In this document: piece by piece, positions 1-9,475 of the stretch | Layout of the letters: the number at the start of each line of letters is the position of its first letter | Position numbering within the stretch: position 1 is the first letter of the stretch | NCBI RefSeq assembly: GCF_004378855.1 | Contig: NZ_RYYL01000001.1 | Location: forward strand, 1 to 64,000 | Reading direction: 5' to 3' | Origin: Campylobacter sp. US33a | Lineage (GTDB): Bacteria > Campylobacterota > Campylobacteria > Campylobacterales > Campylobacteraceae | DNA: 64,000 bases | Notes under the pieces: model-generated | The model's database searches: none | What the model was told of the DNA's origin: nothing | Seen by the model: the letters and a program-made list of their open reading frames with translations, nothing else | Translations under genes and position numbers: made by a program

Positions 1-405
1 AAAGCCTTAAGAAGTGATATAGTTGAGGGTAAGATAAAAGATCCAAGGGATGTAGATTCTACTTATGAAAGCAGAAGGGAATTTGATCGTTATATGGTTG
101 GATATAGAAAGGGTATGAGGCAAGGTTATGAAACCGATACACCTAATGATTGGAGTGAAGAAAGGGCGCAACTTTTTAATGATACTTTAATACTTCATGC
201 CAAACTAGCAGCCCTCACTCCTCCACAAGGCTATCCTAATGCACCTTATTATTTTACCCCTGAAAAACTAGAATGGTATTATAAAAGACATAAGCTTGAT
301 AAACTCCTTGATCCAAGAATTCCTGCTATATATAGATATAATTTTCCGCAAAGTCTAAGAGAGAAGATACAAGCTTATGCTAAAGAGCATAATATCAAGG
401 AGTGA
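1..405 (+). CDS. C-terminal part of an unidentified protein (5' truncated by window edge)
   Basis: The frame is open from base 1 to the TGA at 403-405, giving 134 residues with no start needed inside the window. The first in-frame ATG (94) lies in the middle of continuous hydrophilic coding sequence, so the true start is probably off the left edge. The fragment is rich in charged and aromatic residues (for example YRYNFPQSLREKI near the end) and has no membrane segment or signal. I do not recognise the family. It converges on ilvD with only 7 bases between the stops, so no terminator fits there. Confidence 0.6.
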   Translation, partial: KALRSDIVEGKIKDPRDVDSTYESRREFDRYMVGYRKGMRQGYETDTPNDWSEERAQLFNDTLILHAKLAALTPPQGYPNAPYYFTPEKLEWYYKRHKLDKLLDPRIPAIYRYNFPQSLREKIQAYAKEHNIKE

Positions 406-412
406 GTAAATT

Positions 413-2089
413 TCACTCCATATCCAAAACTGCACCCTTGCTGGCATTTGAAACTAATTTTTGATACATTTTAAGCCATCTTGAATTGACTTCTTTTTTA
501 GGTATTACAAATTCTTTTTTGCGTTTTGCAATTTCTTTGTTACTTAAATTTGCATTTATAGTATAAGCATCGACATCGATTTCTATCTCATCACCATCTT
601 TTAAAAGCCCTATAAGCCCACCTTCTGCAGCTTCTGGGGAAATATGTCCTATGCTTAAACCCCTTGTTGCACCACTAAAACGCCCATCAGTGATTAATGC
701 TACATCAGCACCAAGTCCCATTCCCATTATAAGCGAAGTTGGACTTAGCATTTCTTGCATACCTGGTCCGCCTTTTGGACCTTCATAGCGTATAACACAC
801 ACATCGCCTTTTTTAACCTTGCCTTTGATAATGCCCTTAATGGCTTCATCTTGAGAATTAAAACAAACCGCTTTGCCTTTAAATTTCCTTTCTCCTGTGA
901 TACCTGCGGTTTTTACCACACAACCTTGCTCGGCTAAATTTCCAAACAACACCGCAAGTCCGCCAACTTTTGAGTAAGCATTATCAAGCTTTCTTATGAT
1001 ATTTTCATCTTTGATTTTAGCGTTTTTTAGTCTTTGTCTCAAATTTTCACCCGTAATCATTAGTGCATCAAGCTCTAAGATATGCCCCTCTCTGCTTGCA
1101 ATTTCTGCCATTACCGCACTTACTCCGCCGGCTTTATGTATATCATCCATATAAATGGTATTTAAAGATGGAGCGATTTTTGCAATGTGCGAAACCTTGC
1201 TTGAAATGAAATTTAAATCCTTAATATCAAGCGCCACTCCTGCTTCTCTTGAAATGGCTAACATATGCAAAATAGTATTAGTGCTTCCGCCCATTGCCAT
1301 ATCTACAACCATAGCATTTCGCACGGCTTTTTGCGTGATGATGTTTCTAATCTTAAATCTTTCATCGAGTGCAATTTCGCAAATTCTTTTTGCTGCTTTT
1401 CTTAAAAGCTCTTCTCTTTCTTTGCTAAGCGCTAAAATCGTGCCATTTCCTTCTAGTGCTATACCCATAGCTTCGCATAAAGTATTCATAGAATTTGCAG
1501 TAAACATTCCAGAACACGAACCCCCGCTAGGACAAGCAGAGCATTCTATATCTTTAAATTCTTCTTCGCTAATTTTTTTCGCTTCATATGCACCTACGGC
1601 TTCAAAAACAGAACTAAGGCTTATTTTTTCACCTTTTTTAGTTGTACCCGAACGCATAGGACCACCACTTACAAAAATAGTTGGCACATTGACTCTTAAA
1701 GCCCCCATTAACATACCAGGGGTGATTTTATCACAGTTTGGAATGCAGATTAAAGCATCAAGCTGATGTGCATTCATCACACTTTCAACTGAATTTGCGA
1801 TAATTTCACGGCTTGGCAATGAGTAAAGCATACCCTCATGCCCCATAGCAATGCCATCATCAACGCCTATGGTATTAAATTCAAAAGGCACACAGCCATT
1901 TTTGCGAATTTCATCTTTGATGATTTTTGCATATTCATTTAAAAAATAATGCCCTGGTATAATGTCTATATAACTATTTGCCACGCCTATGAAAGGTTTA
2001 TCAAAATCTTCATCTTTCAATCCACAAGCTCTAAGCAAAGAGCGATTAGGTGCTTTTAAATGCCCTTTTTTGATCGCATCACTTCTCAT
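413..2089 (-). CDS. ilvD: Dihydroxy-acid dehydratase
   Basis: Cytoplasmic Fe-S enzyme that dehydrates 2,3-dihydroxy acids to the 2-oxo acids that become valine, leucine and isoleucine. The 558 residues match the family length. Cluster and active-site motifs are visible: [12 protein letters not shown] near residue 115 and the Cys-rich [14 protein letters not shown] near residue 185. The ATG start lies inside the 3' end of argD (11-base overlap), so translation is probably coupled and the gene is transcribed at the end of the arginine operon. In C. jejuni, from memory, ilvD is not next to argD, so this junction looks like a rearrangement. The gene itself is intact. Confidence 0.97.
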   Translation of the reverse strand: MRSDAIKKGHLKAPNRSLLRACGLKDEDFDKPFIGVANSYIDIIPGHYFLNEYAKIIKDEIRKNGCVPFEFNTIGVDDGIAMGHEGMLYSLPSREIIANSVESVMNAHQLDALICIPNCDKITPGMLMGALRVNVPTIFVSGGPMRSGTTKKGEKISLSSVFEAVGAYEAKKISEEEFKDIECSACPSGGSCSGMFTANSMNTLCEAMGIALEGNGTILALSKEREELLRKAAKRICEIALDERFKIRNIITQKAVRNAMVVDMAMGGSTNTILHMLAISREAGVALDIKDLNFISSKVSHIAKIAPSLNTIYMDDIHKAGGVSAVMAEIASREGHILELDALMITGENLRQRLKNAKIKDENIIRKLDNAYSKVGGLAVLFGNLAEQGCVVKTAGITGERKFKGKAVCFNSQDEAIKGIIKGKVKKGDVCVIRYEGPKGGPGMQEMLSPTSLIMGMGLGADVALITDGRFSGATRGLSIGHISPEAAEGGLIGLLKDGDEIEIDVDAYTINANLSNKEIAKRKKEFVIPKKEVNSRWLKMYQKLVSNASKGAVLDME

Positions 2090-3272
2090 TAACCACTTCC
2101 TTTAAACTGAATTCAAGTTTTTCTGCCATTTCATCAATATGGGTTTTTTTTATGATTAAAGGCGGTAAAAAACGCAAGTCATTTTTTCCGCAGCTTATAA
2201 GCAAGAGCCCATTTTTTTGGCATTGTTTAATCACATCAGCGACTTTAATGCTTTTGTCTACTGCCAAACCTTGCATAAATCCTAAGCCTTTTCTTGATTT
2301 GCAAAAAGTGAATTTTTTTGCGATAGAGTCAAGTTTTTGTTCCAAGTAAGGTGAAAGTTTGCTGACATTTTCTAAAATTTTCTCTTCTTTGTAAATTTCA
2401 AATACTGCATTAATGCCCGCACAGGCTAAAGGATTTCCCCCATAAGTGCTGCCATGATCTCCTGCTTCTAAAGAATATTTAGCCACTTTTTCACTCACAG
2501 CAAAAGCTCCCACGCTAAGTCCGCATCCTAAAGCCTTTGCAGAGGTCATTACATCAGGCTTTAAATTAGCGTGTTCATAAGCAAAAAATTTACCCGTTCT
2601 TCCCATTCCGCATTGAATTTCATCAGAAATTAATAAAATATCTTTTTCATCACAAATTTTTCTCAAAGCTTGATAAAACTCTTTTGAGGCAGGGTTGATA
2701 CCTCCTTCTCCTTGCACGCTTTCAAGGATAATAGCGCAAGTTTTTTCGCTAAGGAGTTTTTTTACGCTTTCTAAGTCATTATAATTTGCAAATTTTACCC
2801 CGCTAATTAAGGGCTTAAAAGGCTTTTGATACTTTGCATTAGCAGTGAGTGATAAGGCCCCTAAGGTGCGTCCGTGAAAAGAGTGCTTAAAAGCGATAAA
2901 ATGTCCGCCTTTTTTACCTTTTGAAAAAGCGTATTTGCGAGCTGCTTTCATCGCTCCTTCTATGCTTTCTGTGCCAGAATTTGTAAAAAAAACGCGATCA
3001 AGTCCGCAAGCCTTGGCTAAATTTGTGGCTGCTTTTGCAATATTTTCATTATAGTAAAGATTGCTAGTGTGTAAGATTTTATCAATTTGTGCTTTAATGA
3101 CTGCATTAAATTTAGTGTGTTTATAGCCTAAGGCACATACGCCAATGCCACTTGAAAAGTCTAGGTATTGTTTATTTTTATCATCATACAAATACACGCC
3201 TTCGCCTTTTTCTAAAACAATATCAAAGCGTTTATAAGTTTGTATGATATGAGTTTGATCTTTAATTTCCAT
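2079..3272 (-). CDS. argD: Acetylornithine aminotransferase
   Basis: Class-III PLP aminotransferase converting N-acetylglutamate semialdehyde to N-acetylornithine in arginine synthesis, and possibly also serving lysine synthesis as succinyl-DAP aminotransferase. At 397 residues it is normal length. The PLP lysine sits in the SAKALGCGL motif (about residue 242), preceded by the [16 protein letters not shown] segment that holds the cofactor aspartate. The N-terminal [11 protein letters not shown] and the [12 protein letters not shown] motif are also typical. It follows argB by 13 bases and overlaps ilvD by 11 bases, consistent with one leftward transcript. Confidence 0.97.
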   Translation of the reverse strand: MEIKDQTHIIQTYKRFDIVLEKGEGVYLYDDKNKQYLDFSSGIGVCALGYKHTKFNAVIKAQIDKILHTSNLYYNENIAKAATNLAKACGLDRVFFTNSGTESIEGAMKAARKYAFSKGKKGGHFIAFKHSFHGRTLGALSLTANAKYQKPFKPLISGVKFANYNDLESVKKLLSEKTCAIILESVQGEGGINPASKEFYQALRKICDEKDILLISDEIQCGMGRTGKFFAYEHANLKPDVMTSAKALGCGLSVGAFAVSEKVAKYSLEAGDHGSTYGGNPLACAGINAVFEIYKEEKILENVSKLSPYLEQKLDSIAKKFTFCKSRKGLGFMQGLAVDKSIKVADVIKQCQKNGLLLISCGKNDLRFLPPLIIKKTHIDEMAEKLEFSLKEVVNEK

Positions 3273-3285
3273 TTTATTTTCCTTT

Positions 3286-4128
3286 TTAAGAGCCTACTAG
3301 CGTCCCAATGCCCTCATTGGTGAAAAATTCAAGCAACAAAGAATGCTTAACGCGTCCATCTAAAATATGCACTTTCTTAACTCCGTTTTCACAAGCATCA
3401 ATACAGGATTTTAGCTTTACAAGCATTCCACCTTGAATATTTGAGAGTAAATTTTTAGCCTCATTAACAGAAATTCTTGAAATCAAGCTATTTTTATCTT
3501 CATAATTTCTATAAAGTCCTTCGATATCGCTTAAAAAAGCAAGTTTTTCTGCATTTAAGGCTTTAGCTACCGCACAAGCTACATCATCTGCATTGATATT
3601 GTAAGTGTTTAAATTTTCATCCATTCCAATAGGTGCGATGATGGGTAGAAAATCTTTTTCTAAAAGCTCTTTTAAAATTTGAGTATTAACTCGTTTGATT
3701 TCTCCGACAAAGCCTAAATTTTCATCTTTTTTAACGCATTCTAATAAAGAGCCATCTTTGCCACAAATTCCAATGGCTTTTACTCCTAAATGTTGCAAAT
3801 TTTGTACTAGACCTTTATTAATGCGATTTAGTACCATTTCAGCAACATTCGTGGTAGCTTCATCACTTACCCTTAAACCATTTTTAAATTCGCTTTTAAT
3901 GCCTAGTTGTTCACAAATTTTAGAAATGTCTTTTCCTCCGCCATGCACGATAACAGGCTTTAAACCTACCAATTTTAAAAGTGCGATATCTTGCATAACG
4001 CAGTGTTTTAGTTCTTCATTTTCCATAGCTGAGCCGCCATATTTAATGAGAATGATTTTCGATGAAAATTTTCTTATATAAGGCAAAGCTTCGATTAAAA
4101 TATTTGCTTTTTCTAAATTCGTTTTCAT
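3286..4128 (-). CDS. argB: Acetylglutamate kinase
   Basis: Amino-acid kinase that phosphorylates N-acetylglutamate, the second step of arginine synthesis. The 280 residues carry the nucleotide-binding KYGGSAM motif near residue 29, the VHGGGKDI substrate/phosphate loop near residue 61, and a C-terminal [12 protein letters not shown] segment typical of the family. It lies 6 bases downstream of the GNAT acetyltransferase gene and 13 bases upstream of argD. The family is often feedback-inhibited by arginine through an N-terminal helix; the 20-odd residues before the kinase fold could provide this, but I cannot test it from sequence. Confidence 0.96.
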   Translation of the reverse strand: MKTNLEKANILIEALPYIRKFSSKIILIKYGGSAMENEELKHCVMQDIALLKLVGLKPVIVHGGGKDISKICEQLGIKSEFKNGLRVSDEATTNVAEMVLNRINKGLVQNLQHLGVKAIGICGKDGSLLECVKKDENLGFVGEIKRVNTQILKELLEKDFLPIIAPIGMDENLNTYNINADDVACAVAKALNAEKLAFLSDIEGLYRNYEDKNSLISRISVNEAKNLLSNIQGGMLVKLKSCIDACENGVKKVHILDGRVKHSLLLEFFTNEGIGTLVGS

Positions 4129-4134
4129 GGCTTT

Positions 4135-4581
4135 TTACTCGTTAAAATGCGTGGAATTTGAAGCGTTTAAGGATAGATCGTAATAATTTGCATCTTCTCT
4201 TAAAGTAAAACCATAATGACTCCAAAATTCATTACCTAAATCATTGCTTTTAAAAGCAATGAGTGCTATTTTGTTGATTTTTTCCTTTTTTAAAGCTTCA
4301 AGACAAAATTCTGTCATTTTGTGCGCAATACCTCTTTTTCGGTAGTTTTGTCCCACGCATACATGATAAAATCCACCTGTTCGGCCATCATGTCCACAAA
4401 GTATACTTCCAACGATTTTTCCATCAATTTCGGCTACTGCACTAAGATTAGGATTTCTTTCTAAAAAATTATGAATATTTTCTTCGCTATCATCAATGCT
4501 GCGTATCCCAAAACCTTTAATTTCACACCAAAGCTCATAAACTTGTTTATAGTCTTCTTTTTTCATTGCTCGAATTAACAT
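4135..4581 (-). CDS. GNAT acetyltransferase in the arginine operon (possible N-acetylglutamate synthase)
   Basis: The 148-residue protein is one GNAT domain. The N-terminal beta-alpha unit (MLIRAMKKEDYKQVYELW) leads to the acetyl-CoA pyrophosphate loop near residues 75-85 (VGQNYRKRGIAHKM, fitting Q/R-x-x-G-x-G/A). Its position between argC and argB, with 19- and 6-base gaps, argues for a role in arginine synthesis. No argA or argJ is visible here, and short GNAT-only N-acetylglutamate synthases are known in other bacteria, so this gene may supply the first step. From memory the ortholog is Cj0225, in the same operon position. The GNAT fold is certain; the substrate is inferred. Confidence 0.85.
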   Translation of the reverse strand: MLIRAMKKEDYKQVYELWCEIKGFGIRSIDDSEENIHNFLERNPNLSAVAEIDGKIVGSILCGHDGRTGGFYHVCVGQNYRKRGIAHKMTEFCLEALKKEKINKIALIAFKSNDLGNEFWSHYGFTLREDANYYDLSLNASNSTHFNE

Positions 4582-4600
4582 TTATCAAACCTTTAAATTT

Positions 4601-5641
4601 TTATAATATTGCTATAAACTTAAGTCCTTCATCTTCCTCAAAATCAAACATTAAGTTCATATTTTGCACAGCTTGTCCTGCTGCACCTTTGATTAAATTA
4701 TCAATGGCTCCAAGAACGATAATGTTATTTGTTCTCTCATCGATAATAAAATTAAAATCCGCAAAATTACTGCCTTTAACCCACCGAGTCTGCGGATACG
4801 ACTGCGGCGGTAAAAGCCTGATAAATTTCTTGTCGAGATAGTATTTTTCGTAGAGTTTTTTTATTTCATCATAGTCAAGTTTTTCTTTAAGTTTTGCATA
4901 AGCCGTAGTTAGAATTCCTCTTTGCATAGGCACTAGATGCGGAGTAAATTGTAAAGTGATGTTTTGTTTATTTGCGTAGCCAAGTTGTTCTTCGATTTCT
5001 GGCGTATGTCTGTGCGTGGTGATGCCATAAGCTTTGATATTTTCATTGACTTCACAAAAAAGACTTTCTAGTTTTTCTGCGCGTCCTGCACCACTTGTGC
5101 CACTTTTTGCATCGATAATGATGGAATTTAAATCAATCAAATTTTCTTTTACCAAAGGATAAAGGCTCAGTATGGAGCAAGTGGTGTAACAGCCTGGATT
5201 GGCTATTAATCTGGCATTTTTAATTTCATTTTTATTAATTTCGCAAAGCCCATAAACAGCTTCACCTAAAAATTCTTTAGCCTTATGTTCGATTTTATAC
5301 CATTTTTCATAAGTTGCAGCGTCTTTAAAACGAAAATCTGCACTTAAGTCAATCACTCTTGTATTTTTAAGTAAATTCTCATTCATAATCGATGAGCAAA
5401 ACCCTTGCGGGGTAGCGGTAAAGAGAATGTCTAAATCTTTAGCTAGAGTTTTGATATCTTCATCTTGACAATTTAAATCAAGATTTTTTAAAGTATTGGG
5501 ATAAATTTTTGAGTAATTTTCGTTAGCATAAGCTCTTGAACCAAGATAGCAAAGTTTTACTTTAGGGTGATTAAGCAAAATTCGCACTAGCTCATTTCCC
5601 ACATAACCTGTTGCACCTAAAATACCTGCTTTTATTTTCAT
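4601..5641 (-). CDS. argC: N-acetyl-gamma-glutamyl-phosphate reductase
   Basis: NADPH-dependent reductase for the third step of arginine synthesis. The 346 residues begin with the dinucleotide-binding GILGATGYVGNELVR motif, and the catalytic cysteine lies in NPGCYTT near residue 149. The C-terminal half has the HRHTPEIEEQ segment expected around the catalytic histidine. It is the first gene of the leftward block argC-GNAT-argB-argD-ilvD, so the operon promoter should lie in 5642-5757. I found no convincing ArgR-type palindrome there. Confidence 0.97.
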   Translation of the reverse strand: MKIKAGILGATGYVGNELVRILLNHPKVKLCYLGSRAYANENYSKIYPNTLKNLDLNCQDEDIKTLAKDLDILFTATPQGFCSSIMNENLLKNTRVIDLSADFRFKDAATYEKWYKIEHKAKEFLGEAVYGLCEINKNEIKNARLIANPGCYTTCSILSLYPLVKENLIDLNSIIIDAKSGTSGAGRAEKLESLFCEVNENIKAYGITTHRHTPEIEEQLGYANKQNITLQFTPHLVPMQRGILTTAYAKLKEKLDYDEIKKLYEKYYLDKKFIRLLPPQSYPQTRWVKGSNFADFNFIIDERTNNIIVLGAIDNLIKGAAGQAVQNMNLMFDFEEDEGLKFIAIL

Positions 5642-5757
5642 TTCACAGCCTCGCTAAAGATAAAAATAAATTGTATTACTTTTAAAAACAAAAAAAGCTT
5701 AAAAGGAGCAAAATTTCATCAGTCTAGGATAAATGTGAGTAAAACTTGGCAAGTTTT

Positions 5758-6321
5758 TTAAATTTCGTCAAATAAAGATGAATTTTCTTTGAGTTTAAAA
5801 CTTGTGCGATGCAATGGACAAGGTCCCAATTTTTTCAAAATTTCAATGTGTGTTTTTGTACCATATCCTTTATGTTTAGCAAATTCATATGCTGGATATA
5901 AAGAGTTTATATTTTGCATAAATTCATCTCTACTGACTTTAGCTAAAATACTTGCTGCACTGACTTCTTGAATTTTATCATCTGCTTTAATGAGGGTTTT
6001 TATATCCAAAACCCCAAAATTAGTATTGCCATCGTATAAAAAATTAGTATTTTTAAAATGTTTTTTAATAATTAAAAGTCCTGTTTTTAAACAATAACTA
6101 AGCCCTAGAGTATCAATTTGCTTGTTGGAAAAAGAAAGGATTAAATAATCAGAATTTTGTATGATTTGACTATAGAGTTTTTCTCGTTTTAAAGCACTAA
6201 GTTTTTTAGAATCTGCTAAATTTTCAAGGGGCTTATAAAGCCTACAAGCCCCCATAAATAGTGGTCCTGCTAAAGCACCTCTTCCGGCTTCATCAATCCC
6301 TACTAAAGAAGTTTCTTGCAT
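5758..6321 (-). CDS. rnhB: Ribonuclease HII
   Basis: Endonuclease that nicks RNA in RNA-DNA hybrids and removes single misincorporated ribonucleotides. The 187-residue protein opens with VGIDEAGRGALAGP, the catalytic DEAGRG block, in which the usual proline after GRG is alanine. A second acidic site sits in the LYDGN segment, and KVSRDEFM carries the conserved lysine and later acidic residue. The start codon overlaps the stop of the preceding periplasmic-protein gene by one base (TAATG), so the two are translationally coupled despite unrelated roles. Confidence 0.95.
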   Translation of the reverse strand: MQETSLVGIDEAGRGALAGPLFMGACRLYKPLENLADSKKLSALKREKLYSQIIQNSDYLILSFSNKQIDTLGLSYCLKTGLLIIKKHFKNTNFLYDGNTNFGVLDIKTLIKADDKIQEVSAASILAKVSRDEFMQNINSLYPAYEFAKHKGYGTKTHIEILKKLGPCPLHRTSFKLKENSSLFDEI

Positions 6322-6812
6322 TAAAAACCTAAGATTTTATTATCTCTTTTAAATTTTTCATCAAGAGCTTTTGAGTGCATATTTCTTAAATTTTCATGAC
6401 TTTTTCTAAGTTCTTCTTGAGTGGAGTTAATTTTTGCAAGAGTTTGGTTGATTTTTGCATTATCAGCATTGGTTTTTTTGAGCTCATCAAATTCAATTCT
6501 TAATAATTCAAGCTTTTCTTCGAGTTTAAGAATTTCTTGTCTTGTGCTAGAGTTTTGTTTATGTCTTTCAAGCTTAAATTGATAGTAAGATTTTACTAGA
6601 GCTTGTTTTTGTTCAAAGCTAGCACGTTCAAAAATCACAGGATCAATTCTATAATGTTTCCCTTTAAATTCTCCACCTCTTTTTGGTCCTTTATGATGAA
6701 AATTAGGGCAATCTCTATCGCCTTTTACGCATTCATTCATCATACCTTCAAAAGGTGCCGCACTTAAAACACAAGCACTACCAAGTGCTAATACTAAAAG
6801 TTTAACTTTCAT
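6321..6812 (-). CDS. Secreted coiled-coil protein, unknown function
   Basis: Begins with a signal peptide (MKVKLLVLALGSACVLSA, probable cleavage after AA near residue 19), so the product should be periplasmic. The mature part has a short Gly/His/Lys-rich stretch with two cysteines (ECVKGDRDC, residues 27-35). A long, charged, heptad-like helix follows from about residue 65 to 155. This resembles small periplasmic helical proteins of the Spy/CpxP kind in size and helix content, but I do not see their LTxxQ motif, so I assign no function. Transcribed ahead of rnhB with a one-base overlap. Confidence 0.8.
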   Translation of the reverse strand: MKVKLLVLALGSACVLSAAPFEGMMNECVKGDRDCPNFHHKGPKRGGEFKGKHYRIDPVIFERASFEQKQALVKSYYQFKLERHKQNSSTRQEILKLEEKLELLRIEFDELKKTNADNAKINQTLAKINSTQEELRKSHENLRNMHSKALDEKFKRDNKILGF

Positions 6813-6878
6813 CTTTTCTCCTTTGTAAAAAGTTTTATGTTATTGTAGAGCTTGCTTGTGAAGTGTTTGTGAATTTAA

Positions 6879-6905
6879 AATAATTTAGGAAAAACCTAAA
6901 TTATT
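6879..6905 (-). terminator. Hairpin at the end of flgE
   Basis: Perfect 11-bp inverted repeat (6879-6889 with 6895-6905) around an A-rich 5-base loop. It begins within the flgE stop codon. Because the stem is AT-rich and flanked by T runs, it probably ends the flagellar transcript and separates it from the periplasmic-protein gene. Confidence 0.65.
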
Positions 6906-8532
6906 TTTTCATATTGATAGCATTTCGTATCATCTCATCGCTTGTGGTGATGCTTTTTGAGCTTGCATCAAAAGCTTTTTGCATGGTGATAAGATTGGTT
7001 AATTCTGTAGATAGCTCGACATTAGATTGTTCCAAAAAGCCGTGTTTAAAGTCTGCCGTTGGAGTAATATTGCCATTATTGACAACAAAATACGCATCTC
7101 CGCTATTTGCACTCGCGGCAAATAAGTTATTTCCCATGGCCATCAAACCCTCTTCATTGATGAAATTATAAAGAGCTATTTTACCTACAACTCCATTTCT
7201 GCCATTAGAAAAATGTGCAATTAAAGATCCATCTGTACCTATGGTGTAATTGTCAAAAAAACCCTCGGGAAAACCATCTGTTTTGGTTACAATACTGCTT
7301 TCTTTATCTTTTAAAATATGTAAGCCATCATATCCTGAACCAGGTTTGCTAGGATCTAGTGTGCTTCCTAAGTCTATATTAATACTGCCACCGTTTGGAT
7401 TTGGAATACTTTTTATATTATTTTGCAATAATGCACCATTTTTGTTAAAAACTAAACTTCCTCCGCTTTCTTCTCCTATGGCGTTACCATTCATATCATA
7501 AACTTGTGCGGTGGCTTTATATTCGATATTATCTCCTACTTGAGGTAAGACTCTATCAAGTTTTATTTCAAGCCAACTTTTACTGCCATCGGCGTTGTAA
7601 ATTTCTGCTTTTAATGTTTGAGTGGAAGATTGTTCTTGCTCTGTTGCTAAGAAAGCAGAATTTATGCTAAGGCTATTGACATCAAATCCTGCGATGTCCA
7701 AATCATTGCTTTTAAAATTTAAATTTTCATCTAAAGTTGCCTCAAAATCTTTTTTTACCCCATTTGCATCAGTTAAGGTGAATATAACCCTATCTCCTTC
7801 TTTAGCGCTATAAATGTCTTTTTGATCCACTTTTCCACTTAAAGTGATGGTGCCATCTTCATTTTTTGTCAGAGTGATATCTTTAGGATCTAAATCTACA
7901 TTTACAATGCTAGTTTTTGTGCCTGTGTCTAAATTTCCACTCCATTTGATATTTTGCGTAACAACAGGCGGAAGATATAAATTTTTAGGTACACTAATAG
8001 GTCCTTGAGCATTAACTCCACCTAAATCAAAAACTCCTGAAGAAATAGTATAACCATTTTTTATAGGATTGCCATTATTATCTTTACCAAATTCATTTGA
8101 TACTCTATCACTAAGTGGAATTTCAGTAAAATAAGGGCTCATTGTGCCAAGCACATAGTTGCCATAGCCATCAACAAGATGGTTATTTGCATCACGGTAA
8201 AAAGCACCGTTTCTTGTGTAATAAGGTACCCCTTCACTTCCCATAACTCCAAAAAAACCTTTTCCAAGTAAAGCCACATCAAATTCTCCTTCACTTGCCA
8301 CAGGTGTGCCTTGAGAAAAGACAATTTTACTTGATTGTGCTCCAACTCCTCCACCAGATTGTGCAGGATTGGTTGATTGAGAAGTAACAGTGGAATAAAA
8401 TACATCTCTAAATTCTGAATTGGAATATTTAAAACCCACAGTATTAACATTAGCAATATTATTTGCTGTTAAATCAATACCAAAATTTTGGGAGGTAATC
8501 CCGCCAACTCCGTTATAAAATGATTGCATCAT
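6901..8532 (-). CDS. flgE: Flagellar hook protein FlgE (shorter paralog type)
   Basis: Axial protein of the flagellar rod/hook family. The N-terminal block (MMQSFYNGVGGI ... GIDLTANNIANVNTVGFK) is the conserved flagellar rod/hook helix containing the ANNIANVNT signature. The C-terminal block (QSNVELSTELTNLITMQKAFDASSKSITTSDEMI) is the matching helix that packs in the filament axis. The central surface-exposed region is variable. At 543 residues it matches the C. jejuni Cj0043 type rather than the longer (>800 residue) hook subunit also found in that species. It lies 11 bases after flgD and shares that gene's sigma-54 promoter. Confidence 0.95.
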   Translation of the reverse strand: MMQSFYNGVGGITSQNFGIDLTANNIANVNTVGFKYSNSEFRDVFYSTVTSQSTNPAQSGGGVGAQSSKIVFSQGTPVASEGEFDVALLGKGFFGVMGSEGVPYYTRNGAFYRDANNHLVDGYGNYVLGTMSPYFTEIPLSDRVSNEFGKDNNGNPIKNGYTISSGVFDLGGVNAQGPISVPKNLYLPPVVTQNIKWSGNLDTGTKTSIVNVDLDPKDITLTKNEDGTITLSGKVDQKDIYSAKEGDRVIFTLTDANGVKKDFEATLDENLNFKSNDLDIAGFDVNSLSINSAFLATEQEQSSTQTLKAEIYNADGSKSWLEIKLDRVLPQVGDNIEYKATAQVYDMNGNAIGEESGGSLVFNKNGALLQNNIKSIPNPNGGSINIDLGSTLDPSKPGSGYDGLHILKDKESSIVTKTDGFPEGFFDNYTIGTDGSLIAHFSNGRNGVVGKIALYNFINEEGLMAMGNNLFAASANSGDAYFVVNNGNITPTADFKHGFLEQSNVELSTELTNLITMQKAFDASSKSITTSDEMIRNAINMKK

Positions 8533-8543
8533 GGTTTAATCCT

Positions 8544-9422
8544 TTATTCTTCAGGTTTTTTGTCTGGTCTTTCGGGCACTTCAGGTAAACTATTATCTGG
8601 TTTTGTAGGTTCTTCTGGTTCTTCAGGATCTTCTGGATTTCCTGTACCTGGGATACTAGGATCGGTAATTTCAGCAATATCATCAAATAATACATATTGT
8701 CCCCCCATTTTTGCATAAGGTACCCCATCAATAAATTTAATTGCCTCAATAGGATAAGAACCATAACTTGTTTTTGAAGTCCCGCCACTTTCGTTAGTGT
8801 ATTCTGCTTTAATTGTGTATTTTCCAGCTCCAGCAAAAGCACCATTATCATTTCTTCCATCCCAAGCAAGATTATATAAACCTTCATTTAAACCTTCGTC
8901 AACGGTTAAGGTTTTGACTAAGTTATTATTTTCATCATAAATTTTAAACTCAACTGCCTCGCCTTCTTTTGGTTTGGCAGGAAGATACATTTTAAGATAT
9001 ACAACTTCATCGGCTGTTTTAAGCTCAACATAATTATTTTCAACTGAAGCCATTTTACCAATAGCACCAACCACTTGCATGCTCATACCTGAACTAATTG
9101 AAGCAGAAAGTTTTTCCATGGTTGCAACCATAGCTTGCATTGTATTATTTGTATTTTGTTGCATTTCAAGTGCTGCAAGTTGAGAAGTTTGAGTAAGCAT
9201 TTTATCTGTATCCATAGGATCAGTTGGATCTTGGTGTTGAAGTTCTACAAGAAGTAATTGCAAAAACGCGTCTTTATCAAGTTCTGCACCAGGATTGCTG
9301 ACTATACCATTGTTATTTTGCACAACGGTGTCTGTGTTACTTGTTGCCTTTGTGTTTTGATTTTGGTTATTTAAGCTATTAAGTAAATCGCTTGATGAAT
9401 TATTTACCGCCCCTACTGCCAT
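8544..9422 (-). CDS. flgD: Flagellar hook capping protein FlgD
   Basis: Scaffold that caps the growing hook and guides FlgE assembly. The conserved N-terminal part (about residues 45-90) contains DKDAFLQLLLVELQHQDPTDPMDTDKMLTQ-like sequence, the FlgD signature. A FlgD Ig-like/tudor region follows (about 100-240, including YNLAWDGRNDNGAFAGAGKY). The last ~40 residues are an unusual Pro/Glu-rich tail (PEDPEEPEEPTKP and so on). The start has a strong AAGGAG site. It has its own sigma-54 promoter overlapping the end of fliK and is followed by flgE. Confidence 0.93.
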   Translation of the reverse strand: MAVGAVNNSSSDLLNSLNNQNQNTKATSNTDTVVQNNNGIVSNPGAELDKDAFLQLLLVELQHQDPTDPMDTDKMLTQTSQLAALEMQQNTNNTMQAMVATMEKLSASISSGMSMQVVGAIGKMASVENNYVELKTADEVVYLKMYLPAKPKEGEAVEFKIYDENNNLVKTLTVDEGLNEGLYNLAWDGRNDNGAFAGAGKYTIKAEYTNESGGTSKTSYGSYPIEAIKFIDGVPYAKMGGQYVLFDDIAEITDPSIPGTGNPEDPEEPEEPTKPDNSLPEVPERPDKKPEE

Positions 9423-9459
9423 TTAAAACTCCTTTTTTAATGTCTTTTTTAATAAAAAA

Positions 9460-9473
9460 GCAAAAAATGTTCC
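9460..9473 (-). promoter_or_regulatory. Sigma-54 promoter for flgD-flgE
   Basis: Read on the minus strand the sequence is TTGGAACATTTTTTGCT: GG at -24 (bases 9472-9473) and GC at -12 (9460-9461) with exactly 10 bases between. This matches the TGGCAC-N5-TTGC consensus except in the CAC part. It sits just after the fliK coding end and 38 bases before the flgD start, as expected for class-2 flagellar genes. Confidence 0.8.
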
Positions 9474-9475
9474 AA

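Noticed and set aside
1155-1766. Plus-strand open frame of 203 codons over ilvD
   Set aside because: Antisense shadow of a fully conserved enzyme; composition is typical of reverse-frame reading.
5741-5757. Terminator after rnhB
   Set aside because: AAAACTT-GGC-AAGTTTT forms a short stem whose T run lies on the plus strand, where no gene ends; on the minus strand it lacks a U-tract.
8701-8706. Run of six C as a phase-variable tract in flgD
   Set aside because: Campylobacter contingency tracts are usually eight or more G/C, and a six-base run inside a conserved gene is not expected to vary.
8513-8887. Minus-strand open frame of 124 codons over flgD
   Set aside because: Shadow of flgD in a different frame with Met/Leu-rich composition and no ribosome site.
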